From contig NW_026570231.1 in assembly GCF_019649055.1 (NCBI RefSeq), positions 930,001 to 994,000 of the forward strand: DNA of 64,000 bases, in the 5' to 3' direction. Every line of letters starts with the position of its first letter. Position 1 is the stretch's first letter. Source of the DNA: Paramacrobiotus metropolitanus. Its lineage: Eukaryota; Tardigrada; Eutardigrada; Parachela; Macrobiotidae. Below are positions 27,301 to 39,366 of the stretch, piece after piece. The notes below the pieces were generated by a model. The model ran no database searches and was not told the origin of the DNA. It was given only the letters and a program-made list of their open reading frames with translations. Position numbers and translations under genes: made by a program.

Positions 27301-27881
27301 GGCGTCTACCGTCGTAAGATTGTGATATCACAAATAGTTTCTAGAGAAAACATTTGGTACGATATACCGATCGAAAGAAATCGTGTCGATAGCCGTTGGG
27401 CATCTACTAAATTACCCATGACCTTGATGAAGTGAACAGTTCGTGATCGAGATCATGGTACAGCTTTTCGCTTTTCACGGCCGCATTGCATCTGCGAATT
27501 ACTTTCGGCATGATTCGCGGTTGTTTGTTGATTTTTATAACAGCAGTAAGCCAGCGGAAAGTGCGCCAGCCTTCCCAGCAGTTGTTGTTTTGTATTTTAT
27601 GGTCATAACCAAATTGCAGCTGATTCATTCTTCGCACTGAGCGAGCAACATGTGATGGACAAGTGCAGACTACCTACTGACCCACACCTAAATGTTCTGA
27701 TGGGCTATTGTCTTAATTCAGTATCAGCATTACCACCCGAGGCTGAACAGGTAGATCTGTTGGACAAACAGCCAAATTATGGCATCTGCGAAGAGTTTTG
27801 TTATCGAACCTTTCTACATATACGTTGAAGCCTCCGCGCATGATATTTTTTGGACCGCGGCGATAATTACGCTTTTGCAAA
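27301..27881. promoter_or_regulatory. Shared region between divergent spätzle-like genes
   Basis: These 581 bp separate the start codons of two related, divergently transcribed secreted-protein genes, so both promoters must lie here. No ORF with a convincing start is present, and I see no definite TATA box or symmetric operator. Confidence 0.4.
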
Positions 27882-30020
27882 ATGGCGTCTTTCAGTAATA
27901 GAAGGGTAAGTTTGGGAAAAATTCTATGTCGATTCCAAAATTGAGAAATTTGTTTTTAGGGATGTTACGTATGTGCGGCGCTGTTATTGCTGGCGTGTCC
28001 CCTGTCCGCTTTGGCACGCAGGAATCCCACTATGCCAATAACGACGACGACGGAACTGCCCACTACGGAATCCCTTGAAACAACGGAAACAGACGTTATA
28101 GTTTCGACTGCTGCAGCACAGACTACCACTACTGCGTCAACGACTGCATCGAAAAAGAATGCCTCTACGACGTCTGACGTCAAAACTCAAACTGAAGCCT
28201 CGAAAAAACCTGTTCCTAGTTGGACCAAAACTAGCATGACATTAGGGACTAAATCACCGGCAAAAGGTACTTACAGCAAGTACGGTAAAGTACGATAGCG
28301 CAAGATCTTGCGCAGTAATAACGCCAAATACGGTTGCCAACCTTGCCGGCGCGGTACCAAACGTGGTTACCAAACGGTACCAAACGCGGTACCAAACGTG
28401 GTTACCAGTAAACAATTAAGCCGTTACGTTTACTTACTAGAGTACTGTAGTCTGTAAGTGTGGGATTCGATATTAGCAATCCGTTAGAAACGTTGATAAA
28501 CATGTGACGCCTGTTATTCTTACTCTGTTATTAATAAACTATAAGTGCAGTTAAAGTATTATTGACCTATGCTCCAAATAAATCCCCGGCTCCAAGGGAT
28601 TGTTACGATTAAGCTCCCGGGAATTCTTAATCCAAACCGTCGTGGCTGCAACCGTGCTATGCATGCAGTTCGCTTTTGGAAGTGCAATTTACGCTTTCTG
28701 CGGAGCTATGCAAAGGCCGCTAATAAACTGATTTACTATATTCTGTAATATGTGAATCGCGCGCTGCATTGCTGCAGTACAAAATTTATTCTAGCAGATC
28801 GTGATATTTTCCGAAATGTTGGGCAGTGAACATGTACATATTATAGGTCACAATTTTTTGTTTTGTTGAACTATGCTCACTTAGTCTAATGTTATTTGAA
28901 GATCCTGTGGAGCTTTTCTTGCGTGAGCCAAAAATGCAAGCTGATAAAGATAAGGTCGACAAAAGAGGCCGCGCGGGGCGCAAAGTCGAAGAGCCGGGAG
29001 TCGCTGCCGGAAAGCCTGTGGCGTTAGCGGACGACGCATCCAATAAGGGCCAATTCCTGGGAGCCGGAGATTTCGACGACCAATTACCCCTCGCCGCACC
29101 TAAGACCGGTAATGTTGCTGCACCGGCTTCACGCAACGATGACTACGATGACGACAGTGCTGCCACCACTAAAGCCACTACGAAGAAAGCCACCACTAAA
29201 GGTAAATCTGCGCAAGAAGCCACTACCCTTTCCGACGACTACTACTACGACGATGACGTAACAAATCCTCCTACGACCACCACAACGAAGCCAACGACGA
29301 CCACGACGACAACGACTACAACAACCACAACAACGACCACCACTACCACAACACCCACCACAACTACCACCACCACCACGGCGGCAGCGGCAGCAACGGG
29401 TCATTCCAGGAGAAGGAGAAGCACAACGCCGGGCAAGGCAGCGGAAACCATCTTGACAACCACTGCAGCCAGTGCTAAGCCGCAGCCAAAACTTACGTAC
29501 TCGAAGCCGGCTAAACAAGTCACGCCGGATATTGATCTCAACATGATCAACAACGGAACGGAGCCTCTTCTGGATGGGTCGTATCTTAGTGACCCTTGGA
29601 TGTGCCGGGTGAAGCGAGGTGTTGTTAAATCGCCGGTGGTCATGGAGACGTGCACGGGACAGAAACGTGAAGTCGTAGACTTGAGAGTGTATAAACTGGT
29701 GGGGATTCCTACCGAGGAGTGCGTGTAAGTCAAAACGCCGGTTTATGCTGATTGCATGATTTTCTCTCTAGTTTTTACATGGTTTACGGTGTTGTTATAG
29801 TACGACGCCGGTTGCCCTTGGGGACCGCTGCACATCTCTGAACGGAGGGAAAGCCCGGTGCGCACAAAGATACGTTCGATATGGATTAATCGCCAAAGAT
29901 ACCGATTCCGATAAAAAGGGGCATGAATGTTTCCGATTTCCTAGTGCTTGTTTGTGTCAGTTAATAGTTGATGGAAAGTCCGGTCTTCCCGAGAAAGATG
30001 GTGTAGCAAAACTGCCGTGA
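27882..30020 (+). CDS. Secreted spätzle-like cystine-knot protein B
   Basis: This predicts a secreted precursor of about 463 aa. Exons are 27882-27905, 27960 to about 28284, about 28902-29724 and 29801-30020. Residues 1-27 are a signal peptide ending LSALA. A long Thr/Ser/Lys-rich, mucin-like region follows, with acidic DDYYYDDD patches and a Thr tract encoded by 29273-29380, then a basic RRRRS site usable by furin-type proteases. The C-terminal domain holds eight cysteines in the order WMC, METC, EEC, DRC, ARCAQRY, HEC, and FPSACLC. It resembles the spätzle cystine knot, which ends in a similar F-x-x-PSCC-x-C pattern. It shares cysteine order with protein A across the divergent promoter. The exon 2/3 junction is the weakest point; two donors (28266 or 28284) both fit phase 1. 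Trunk/PTTH-like or a lineage-specific knot protein remain alternatives. Confidence 0.65.
28350..28407. repeat. 22-bp intronic direct repeat around GGTACC
   Basis: A 22-bp unit beginning GCGGTACCAAACGTGG occurs exactly at 28350-28371 and 28386-28407, with a partial GGTACCAAACG copy between. It lies in the large intron of spätzle-like gene B. Confidence 0.8.
29273..29380 (+). repeat. Threonine-codon (ACN) repeat tract
   Basis: Thirty-six codons are nearly all ACN (Thr), broken by Lys-Pro and Pro, inside exon 3 of spätzle-like gene B. Such tracts are usual targets for O-glycosylation in secreted proteins and are prone to length variation. Confidence 0.9.
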
Positions 30021-31318
30021 TACCATAGTTTGTTTTGCTTGCTGCAAGGGTTTGTCGTTTTCTATCTCCTGTATACAAAATACGATGTTATTAAAATCTT
30101 AATGTAAGAAAAATATTTTTTTAGCTATGCAAATATTGTTGTCGTAATCCAACGTGATTAATTTAAGTTAGCTTCAGTTTTCAGTCTTCCGCAAACCCAT
30201 TGTGCCATGAATATGCCATGCGTCGGCAGTGTGAAAAAATCTGAAAAAAAGTAAGTAGTCTAACCAGAAGAATTTACTATGAACGATTTACCCAAGCTTC
30301 ATTAGACACAATTTAATATGCAATTCTGTCTCTTACTTACGTTAATACCAGTAATATGTAGTACGACAGTAATATGTAGTACAGTGTACGAGTACTTGTA
30401 TTGTAAACAGCAGCTGTACTAAATGTGTGCGATGTGTTGGAGCATAGATCGTTTTAATTTGATCTCTTCTCAGTCTTCTGCCGGCCGACGACGTATTTAC
30501 TGGATGTAGAGAAACTGGAATCAGTAACAACGTTTGCCTTATACCAGTCTGCAAATGAATTTGAACAAATCGAATAGACCTTTTTTTTTATTTTTTTAAT
30601 TATTCCACAAGAACTGGCAAAACCGTTTGAGAGGGGAAGGCTGCCGGAAATCGCAGACTCGTATACATATACGCCAAAATGAACTGACAGTTGACACCCT
30701 GATGCAATACAACGCAGGCAGGCGACGTCGTCTCCTCGTTTAAACTGCGTGAAACGCCTTCGTAATAAATATGCGTATTATGAATCTATGATAGATCAAA
30801 CGATATGGAAATGCTGTGCCTACTGCTAGTTCTGTAATGATGTATCAGAATACTTTAATACCTTCTGTCGCTGCATAATGCTGCATTGAAAAAACTTCGA
30901 ACTTCGAAGCATTGCAGTACTTATTTTCAATTTTGCGAACGCTTGCACAACTGCTACCTACCTAGGTGTTCGCGTTTGACTCTGATATTTGCTCAAAAAT
31001 CGATTCTTTATGCTCTGGTTAAGATTGATTACGAAGTATGGTTTGTTTTGGTACACTTGCTCCACATGTATTTACTAATATGCATCTTTCTTGCGCTGCA
31101 GTATTAGTGTAGTTCCAGTAACACAGTTTTGTGCCTTCTGCACCGTGAGGTGCTTGTACCATTGCGAGTGTGGAGTTTGGAGCAGAAGAAGTGTTATCTG
31201 CTAAGTAATTGTTTTAGACTCGATTCGCTTTAGAGTTAGACAGCAGCAGATTATCGCTTACTTTTTGTCGAATTCTTTACTAATTTGCTCCTTACGTGAT
31301 ACGGAATTCTCCTCGAGC
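30021..31318. other. Intergenic region upstream of beta-arrestin
   Basis: About 1.3 kb contains no supported exon. The left part should be the 3' UTR of spätzle-like gene B and the right part the arrestin promoter and 5' UTR. A short direct repeat lies at 30349-30382. Confidence 0.55.
30349..30382. repeat. 16-bp direct repeat, two copies
   Basis: CAGTAATATGTAGTAC occurs at 30349-30364 and 30367-30382, separated by 2 bp. It is probably a simple tandem duplication. Confidence 0.85.
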
Positions 31319-34300
31319 ATGGCTAACGATGACGATTTCGACGGACGGGACAAAGCAGGAACCAGGTGCGACTCCATTTCAACGTTTTGCACTTTTCCCC
31401 TTTAAGTTGGTCAATGGCTGATTGAGCCTGATTAAATGTTTCGTATTCTTTACTTTGAAAATCGCACAGAATTTGATATTTTTCAAGTCGTTGATACCTG
31501 GTGATTTCGTTAATAAATTATGTTGGAAATTTCAAGCGTACGTGCGGTGAACAGTGCTAGACTGCTAGTTGACTGTTGAGCCTTGAGTCCTATCCTAATT
31601 GGAGTTTCCTGCTCCGTCAAAATTCCAGTTGAAGTGCCTTAATAAATTTTTATCATTTTGATTTTTCGCTTACTACGCTTTCGTTTACGGATCCTACTAC
31701 AGATTTTGGTACTCATCAAATCGTATTATTAGTAACTTAGTTTTCACTTTTGTGACTTGTCGTCAATTGCGACTTTTTTTGCAGTAGTAATCTGTTGCAT
31801 TATTTGTGCGTTTTATTTTGTATTGTTATTTATTTATGCGCGGAGCAACAGTATTGCAGCCCTGTTATCTGTTACTGTATTGTATTTAAATTCTGACTGC
31901 CGAAACTACGGTAATGATTTACCTAAGTATTTCATCAGGGATGTAAGTTGTAACTTGTATTATGAGAATCATCTTAATATGGCGTTGTGCACAGTAATAT
32001 TAACTTCAAAGCTCTTCACAAATATTCAAATCTGACAGACAAGTCAAGGTATGAACGAGGTTTCAGCGGTCGTTTTTAATCGATAGCCTGCGTGAAGTGA
32101 TACACGAAGCTGTGAACAGTACATTGTACACCTGCTGTACCAATTTCACTTGGAAATCCGAGATTGTGTTTATGGGAGCAGACTTTAATTACTGTACAGA
32201 GGTGCATTACAGAGATATCCTTAATCCGTTATAATATTTCGTCGATAATTGTACGACTGTTTCAACACGTACGCATTTATTGAATATATATCTGCAATAA
32301 AAATTATGACATTATACAAGTCAAAGTGCTCGTAGTTTCGCTCATCTGATCGTTAATTAATTTGTATTATGTACCATCATTACCATGGATCATTGGTTGG
32401 ATCATTTTTCGTTTTGTGGATGTGAATCGTTTAATTTTAGTAATTTGCTTTTTCGACTGGGATGCTACATCCAGGCAATACAATACTTAAAATTCTATAG
32501 GTGCAATATTGTACAAAGGATATACAGTAGAAGTATACGAAGGATATACAGTGTACTGCAGGCGTGCTATACAGTAAAATTATGACAGGACAGGACGCTG
32601 ATGTGAGCTTTTGTTTTAGTAAGACTTACGGTTAGTATGTGAAATCACTGGTTTTACGAAGAAAAATAGCAAATTTTATTACATTATGCCGTAACATAAT
32701 TATAAATATACTACAGCCTGTACAAGTGAGCATACGCTGTAGCGCGCATATTTCGAGAAATGTTCATAATTTTGAAAAAGTGAGATGTTGATATTTTTGT
32801 GAAATGAAAATTTTTTGACGTTTTTTTTTCTGCGGAGCAATTTACTTACTAAAATGCGTTAACTATTACTGTTAGAGATTTCGAGTAGCATTTTGCGATC
32901 TGTTGCACTTTTGCACAAAAAAAGCGTCGATTTCTACAGTACGTTGTGTATTATAATATTTATAATATAATATAGAAAATACTATAGAATCAGAACTTTT
33001 GCAACTTTTGCAATCTGCGAGGATTATTTGACGTTTTCGTATGAAAAGTTTGCAGGTGTTGCGCGTGGTATGTGACATTTGCTGTTAGTAGCGTTAATTA
33101 CTTACTATAGCTACATTACCCGTATTGCGACGATCCTTCAAAGTTAATTTTTCCGACACTTCACATTTCTGGAACTCTAATTTCGCGTATTTGGTGCCCG
33201 TACTTGTATTAATGTTTTGTGGTACTTTATTGATTATTCCTACTCGTAGACAATCGAAATATTCTAAATGTAAAATGTGTTCCTGGTTTTTTCTCTAAAT
33301 ATATTATAGTATTTTTTTCATTACATATATATTATATATAAATGAATATTACAGTAACTTTTGCATTAGCGTTAAAATGTTATTAATTTGCTTGAATTTA
33401 AATCCAAAAGAAAATTAGCAGTACTCCTATTAACACTAACTATAGTAGTTAGAAGCTGGCAATCTGCGTTACATAGGTTGCAACTTTAAATTCTTTGTTT
33501 TTTAATGTGGCAGTGTTGCTTTGCCCATTGACAATTAATATGAAGGTTGTATGCCGTGGTTTTCTTTTTGAAGTCATTTTAAATAGTACTGTTCTGTTGC
33601 TTTTGCTTGATAAATCTCTGGAAATTTTCTCGATCGAGATTTTTGTTGTGGAGCGATTGCGTAAGCTGTAGACGTATTTTCCTACGCAAAAATGTTGCCG
33701 TGACTTGAGATCACTGGCTTCCGGTTGGTGCAATCAGATTGTGGGCGGTTGTTTGTGTGACGGAAAAAATAGTACCTGTATACAGTTTAATAGAAACTCA
33801 TTCCCTGTGCACACGTTGTACTTAAATGCTCTTTTTTCTCCAGATCACTCTTGTTACTGTATTTAAGCGCCATTGGGCAACACTCTTTGAAAGTAAAGTA
33901 TATAACGCTGCAAACGGTACCGGTTTTGCAATTTAACATCGTTATTTTATCGTTGTTACATACTGTGTAGCCAAAGCCGCCATCTGGGTAGACTATCTGC
34001 TTCCCATTTACGAACGTTTTGATCGCATTTCCCTCGAATTTCGGTTGCAATTTCTGTTCTTGGACTTCATTTACAGTGTACCATTCACAATTTGAATCCA
34101 CTTAAAGTGGATGCTTAACGCAAGATGCGCAAAAAATGTGAAGTTTCTTTTTCTGTTGAGAAATCAGTTTCTTGATTTGGACTTTAAAAAAGTGAAATGC
34201 CTTGCGCTTCCAAAATGGCCTTGTCGTCGTTGCAGTATGTTGTAGTTTGTGTCATTCTGTGGAACGATGGCAGATACCAGTCAGTAAGCAGTAATATAAA

Positions 34301-37300
34301 TAATTTTATTTTCAGGGTTTTCAAAAAAAGTAGCCCAAATGGAAAGGTAAGTGGACGGCAGCATGCGACTGTCACTGATTTTCCTGACGTGTTGCCCAAC
34401 GGTATCCGTACGACTACAGATTACGGTGTATCTGGGAAAACGGGATTTCGTGGATCATCTGTCGCATGCGGATCCAGTCGGTTGGTGTTGTTGTTAGTTG
34501 ACCAAGCGGTGCTGCCACACAGCACGTTCCGTTGATGCTTCATTACCGTGTTGCAGATGGTGTTATTCTCGTCGATCCTGAATACATTCAAAATCAGAAA
34601 GTGTTTGCCCACGTATTGGCGGCATTTCGTTACGGCCGAGAAGACCTGGACGTGCTAGGACTAACCTTTCGCAAAGATCTCTACTTGGCATCCGCTCAAG
34701 TAAGTTTACATTACGCTGTGCACCAGATAAACGTGCGTTTTGTGTGGTTTTTGAATTGAATTACTTTAGTGCATCTCCCGACAATAACGCACTGTGTTTG
34801 TGTATGTGTTCATGATGCCATACGAAAATACGGTTGTTTTGACAGCTTCCGGTCTATTTGGTGGCATGCTGACATGCTGCTGCGCACCAGCATGCCTTGA
34901 TAAGGACTGGCTAATATGATTTGTTAAAAGTTTCAAAATTCTTTGTAATTACATTCTTGTTTGGTGCGAAGTGTGCAGTTTGCTGCATAGAGAAGATTGG
35001 TCTTACGCATTTGTATTGTTGCTTTTTGTCGCTTCGTTTGCTTTTTCTTAGAACAGCTGTAATCACATGCAATATAGTTAGGGGCATTTTTGATATTTTT
35101 GCACATTTAGACATTTGGCGGCGTGAAATTAGCATGGTCATTTCTTAGCTGGCTGATCACTCGCTTGTCTGCTTTTCGCTATTTATAGCGGCTTATAAAA
35201 ATGGGTTTTACATTTTTTCGTGCAGCTGTAGCCGAATTTGTCCTGCAGCAGTTTTTATTGTTGTAGATATTCCCTCCGGATCCGTCAGAAAAGCGGCCCT
35301 TGTCGAGACTTCAAGAACGCTTAATAAAAAAGTTAGGCGAAAATGCCTATCCTTTTCATTTTGAAGTAAGTAGCTGTCGTGTCGACACTGATTTAAGCAA
35401 AAATTGGTTCTTGTTGTTAGAAACATGTTTTTCAGCTTCCGTCGCAATCGCCGGCAAGTGTGACATTACAACCGGCTCCGGGAGATACCGGAAAGGTTGG
35501 TAATAAACTATGGTGGTTACATAAACAGCCAGTTTTGATGAAAAGTTGACGTATTGTTTCTCTTGTTTAGCCTTGTGGAATCGACTATGAACTTAAAGCA
35601 TACATTGCGCCTTCGTTGGATGATAAGCCGCACAAACGGTAATGAACATTTGTTAGAACATTCAAAATATGAATACAATGTGTACAAAAAACAGTATTGA
35701 GAAAATTAGATTGAGAATTGTATAAGAAATGCAGTTGGTTAAGGGCAGTGTGAGCCCTTGTCGGTCTTGGGAAAAAGAATGGAATCAGGCTAATCTTAAT
35801 AATCTGTGTTTAATGTTTTTGTAATGCGTGCTTCGGCAGCAGTAGCGGCATCCTCATCAAGAGCCATCAGCTAATTGGCGGGGCCGCATCGTTTAGTGTG
35901 TGTTTTTTTTCGACAGGATATCGTCAAGTAATTTACTTAAGCGTGATAGCTGTTTAGAAAAGCGATTTAATCGATTATCAATCGGTGCATAATGGCTCGA
36001 GTGCTGATATAGGGATACCGTCCGACTGGCTATCCGGAAGTTATATTATGCACCGGAAGTTAGCCGTGAACAGCCTACCATTGAGATCAGCAAGGATTTT
36101 GTTATGAGTCCCGCAAAGCTGCATCTGGAAGTTACACTAGACAAAGAGGTACGGAACAGTGGGCACTGGATATGCTGAAATATTTGTGTTTACTAGTGAA
36201 ATTAAATCAACTGACTAAATTAAACGTGAAAGTTTATGTATGAAATTATCATCGATATTTCCGGTTCACGCGGTTTTTTTCCTGCACGAAGCCAGAAAGT
36301 CGGTTTTTCGATCTGGGTGCACTGTTTTACCATCTTGAGAATACGAAATTTAGCGAGGCCAACTTTTTTCTGACAAAAGTATTTGCCTAAGTATTCAGTT
36401 GCGTTGTTTCGTGCACATGTTTGCTCTGTAAACAAGGCACGTGTAATTGAATTCTTAAAGCTCCAAATCGACTATTGTGGCCGTTTGAGCTTATTGTACA
36501 GCTTTTGAGCTGTTGGAAAAACGTTATTTCGTGCAGAAACATTGAAAGTTATTAATTTCTCCCCCGAGCGCACGATTAAGTAAACACATTTCTTGTTTGT
36601 ACTTTAAGTGTACAGCGTTTTTCCATTCAGTTCGTGGTCTGATTGCTGGATGTGGTCAAAGATCAGGACATTTTAATTTGTAGTACAAGTTTAGTTAATT
36701 TAGATTAGGTAAATTACTTTTTTGTGCAAGATTAAAATGTATGAGAATTACTTTTTAATCTGACGTAAATATTGCATTTCTGTGTTTTGGCATATTTAAT
36801 CAAAAAAATTTAACGACAGAAAAGACAAATATTTACTTTTCCGGAAAAATTTTCCATTTTAAACATTAATTTTTATTGTGCAGTTTTTACTGCTTGATGC
36901 TCGGTTATTTAGTGTTGACGGCTTATGTGTGATTTATTCTTATGATTTGCAGATGTATTATCATGGAGAATCGATCGCTGTGAATGTGCAAATTACCAAT
37001 AACAGTAGCAAATCTGTCAAACGAATTAAAGTCGGGGGTATGTGATGATGCGAGTTGGATTAGCTTGGTTTCTTTCGGCCTTCTGTGGCCGTCCTATATG
37101 TCATAATGAGTTTACAATTGCAGTCATTCAAGTTGCCGACATCTGCCTCTTCTCAACGGCCAAGTACAAATGCACAGTGGCGGAAATCGAAAGCGAGTGC
37201 GTAGTACTTTAGTATAGTAGTTTATCTATAACTGCGTAATGCTGGGCGGTAATGTGAGGATATATAAATATGCATTCCTTTGCTTCGGGCGCATTTTTCC

Positions 37301-39366
37301 ACGGAATTCCATTATGTAACTGATACGATTGTTTTGGGCTTACGTGACCGGTGATGAATTAGATTGTAAGGAACTGATGTCAATGCAGGGAAGGATTCCC
37401 GGTTGGACCTGGCTTCACGTTATCCAAAGTGTATTATCTGACACCGCTGCTGGCTAATAATAAGGATAAACGGGGCCTGGCTCTGGACGGCAAGTTAAAG
37501 CATGAAGATACGAATCTCGCGTCTTCCACAGTGTAAGTTTTTGTTGGGAATCTGCATCTTGGATTTGGGCATCTTTGTTTGCTTAATCGAAAATAAGTGG
37601 TTTAGCGGTGAACCTTTTTCTGGGATTCCATTTTAATCTCATAATTAAACAAACTTTCCATCCAGTATACTAAAAGAGAAAATAGGGCGGTAATATTGAT
37701 GAAGGAGAGTGACAGCATCATGGATGCCGGGTTTTTCTGTCAAGAATAAGTGTGAGGAAAAGTCAAACCAAATGCGACGTGAACGCTAGGGCTCATTTAA
37801 TTCGATTAAAGGTTTTTTGGCATCATTAAAATTTCATTGATCACCCATATCAAGCTAAGTGTGCGTGCATGATTTGAATTAAATTGATTACGCTCCAGCT
37901 GGAAATATGGGTAATTTCGAGAGTTATTTTGCTGGGGACAGTTGTAAAACAATTGTGTGGTATTACTTTTAGAATAAGGTTTCGTAAACACTGCTACTTA
38001 TAATATGTGGCAATTTGAATTACTTGTTCGAAATTTTTCGAAAGGGAGAAATTATCTTTAAGCGATGAATTCGGTATGGATATAAGTATGGCATTGGCTT
38101 TGAATACACTAATACTTCTCTACAAATACGGGAGCAGCACTTATATTTGTTGTTTGAATTTATGCTTGAATCTAGATTGTCATAAGTACGTTCTTCTACA
38201 TTTATGACATGTGTGCACCATCGGCACTGCATGGAAATCCAAAACTTGTTTTATGGACTACGCCGTTTTCGCATGTAGTTACAAATGTGTTCTGTGTAAC
38301 CAGGTTCTTCTAAAATTATGATTTCAGCACATTTGTTGCGGTATGATCCATTTTTATTATGTTTTTAGTTTGGGCGATACAATCCAGAAGGAGAATCTGG
38401 GAATTATCGTGCAGTATCGTGTCAAGGTTAAACTGATATTGGGCGGATTCAGTGGGTAGGCAGAAGTGCACATGGTCTAGTGTGGGCAGACTCCTGCATA
38501 TGTTTTCTTGTATTAATCGGTATGATTCCTGGCACCCTAGGGATTTGGTAGCCGAGTTGCCATTCACGCTTACGCATCCCAAGCCCAAGGATTCCCCGCC
38601 GCCATCCCGACCCCTGACGGCCAAGGTGTCGGACAGCGCGCAGGATATCATTGTGGATGCTAATTTAATCCAGCTTGATACCAAGTAGGTTTCTGAGCAT
38701 GCTGTTCCCCAGATTGTCTTTGATTCCTGGCGCGGGAATGAGTTAGCATGGGTGGCGGATAGGGATTAATATTGTGCGGTCATGTTCATACGTTCTTCGC
38801 TTCCGTGGAAGGGAAACCGGCTGCTTTTTGAGCTGGTGCATTTGTGCGGCTTCTGCGATCGTGTTGTAAATAGGCTTGCGCTAGTGGCCAGCGGGAAATA
38901 TCTGCGGTTTTTTCGTTGCCTTATTGGTGTTTGGGCGTAGTTCTTTTTGCCTGTTATTGCCAAAGGCTACACGAATCGTATAGAACACATATTTATTTGC
39001 TTTTGGATTTTAATTTCCAAAGATTTGGAAAGCAGAGTGCATTTTTTATAATTAGCAGACGGGCGTGGACCTATATAGCTTAGTGTTGGCTGAGGAGAGA
39101 GCCGTTTTTAAATGCTTCTGGAATTCTGGATCAAATGCTGGCAGTGTACTTGGTTAAATGACACGTATAGAAGAATGGATGTTAGTTTATTAATACGAGT
39201 AAAATCCAGGAATTTGTTGATGTAATAATGAGTGATTCTTAAAAAAAATGCTTTGTGCTTTAGTGAGGACAAAAGAGTGTACGCGGATCAGGATGATGAT
39301 ATCATATTTGAAGATTTTGCTCGCCTCCGCTTAAAAGGCATTGAAGGGGAGGATGCTGATGCTTGA
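31319..39366 (+). CDS. Beta-arrestin (non-visual arrestin)
   Basis: This cytosolic adaptor binds phosphorylated GPCRs, uncouples G proteins and drives clathrin endocytosis. Fourteen exons encode about 426 aa (human beta-arrestins 409-418): 31319-31365, 34316-34346, 34420-34480, 34557-34699, 35267-35365, 35436-35495, 35571-35638, 36013-36148, 36953-37037, 37124-37196, 37389-37532, 38369-38455, 38541-38684, 39264-39366. Landmarks in order are [121 protein letters not shown] and [12 protein letters not shown]. The tail has a clathrin-box-like LIQLD and the AP2-binding-type [16 protein letters not shown], so it is the endocytic, non-visual class. Intron 1 is about 2.95 kb; the others are short. 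Splice phases agree throughout. Confidence 0.95.
33449..34101 (-). CDS. Possible Cys-containing gene nested in arrestin intron 1
   Basis: Two protein-like open frames lie in tandem on the minus strand inside arrestin intron 1. The upstream one (34101 to about 33822) contains [12 protein letters not shown], a CKTGTVC segment and a CC pair. The downstream one (about 33717 to the stop at 33449) contains an HFCVGKYVY segment and ends in TQIASF. A phase-1 GT-AG intron (donor A|GTACAA, acceptor CGGAAG) would join them into about 180 codons. No ATG or signal-peptide exon was found upstream, and the first frame begins right after a stop codon, so the 5' end is missing. I recognise no domain. It may be a partial gene, a decayed insertion or chance. 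Confidence 0.3.

Noticed and set aside
29129-29733. Cys/Gly-rich and Val-rich minus-strand frames
   Set aside because: They are antisense shadows of the Thr-codon tract and acidic patches of spätzle-like gene B.
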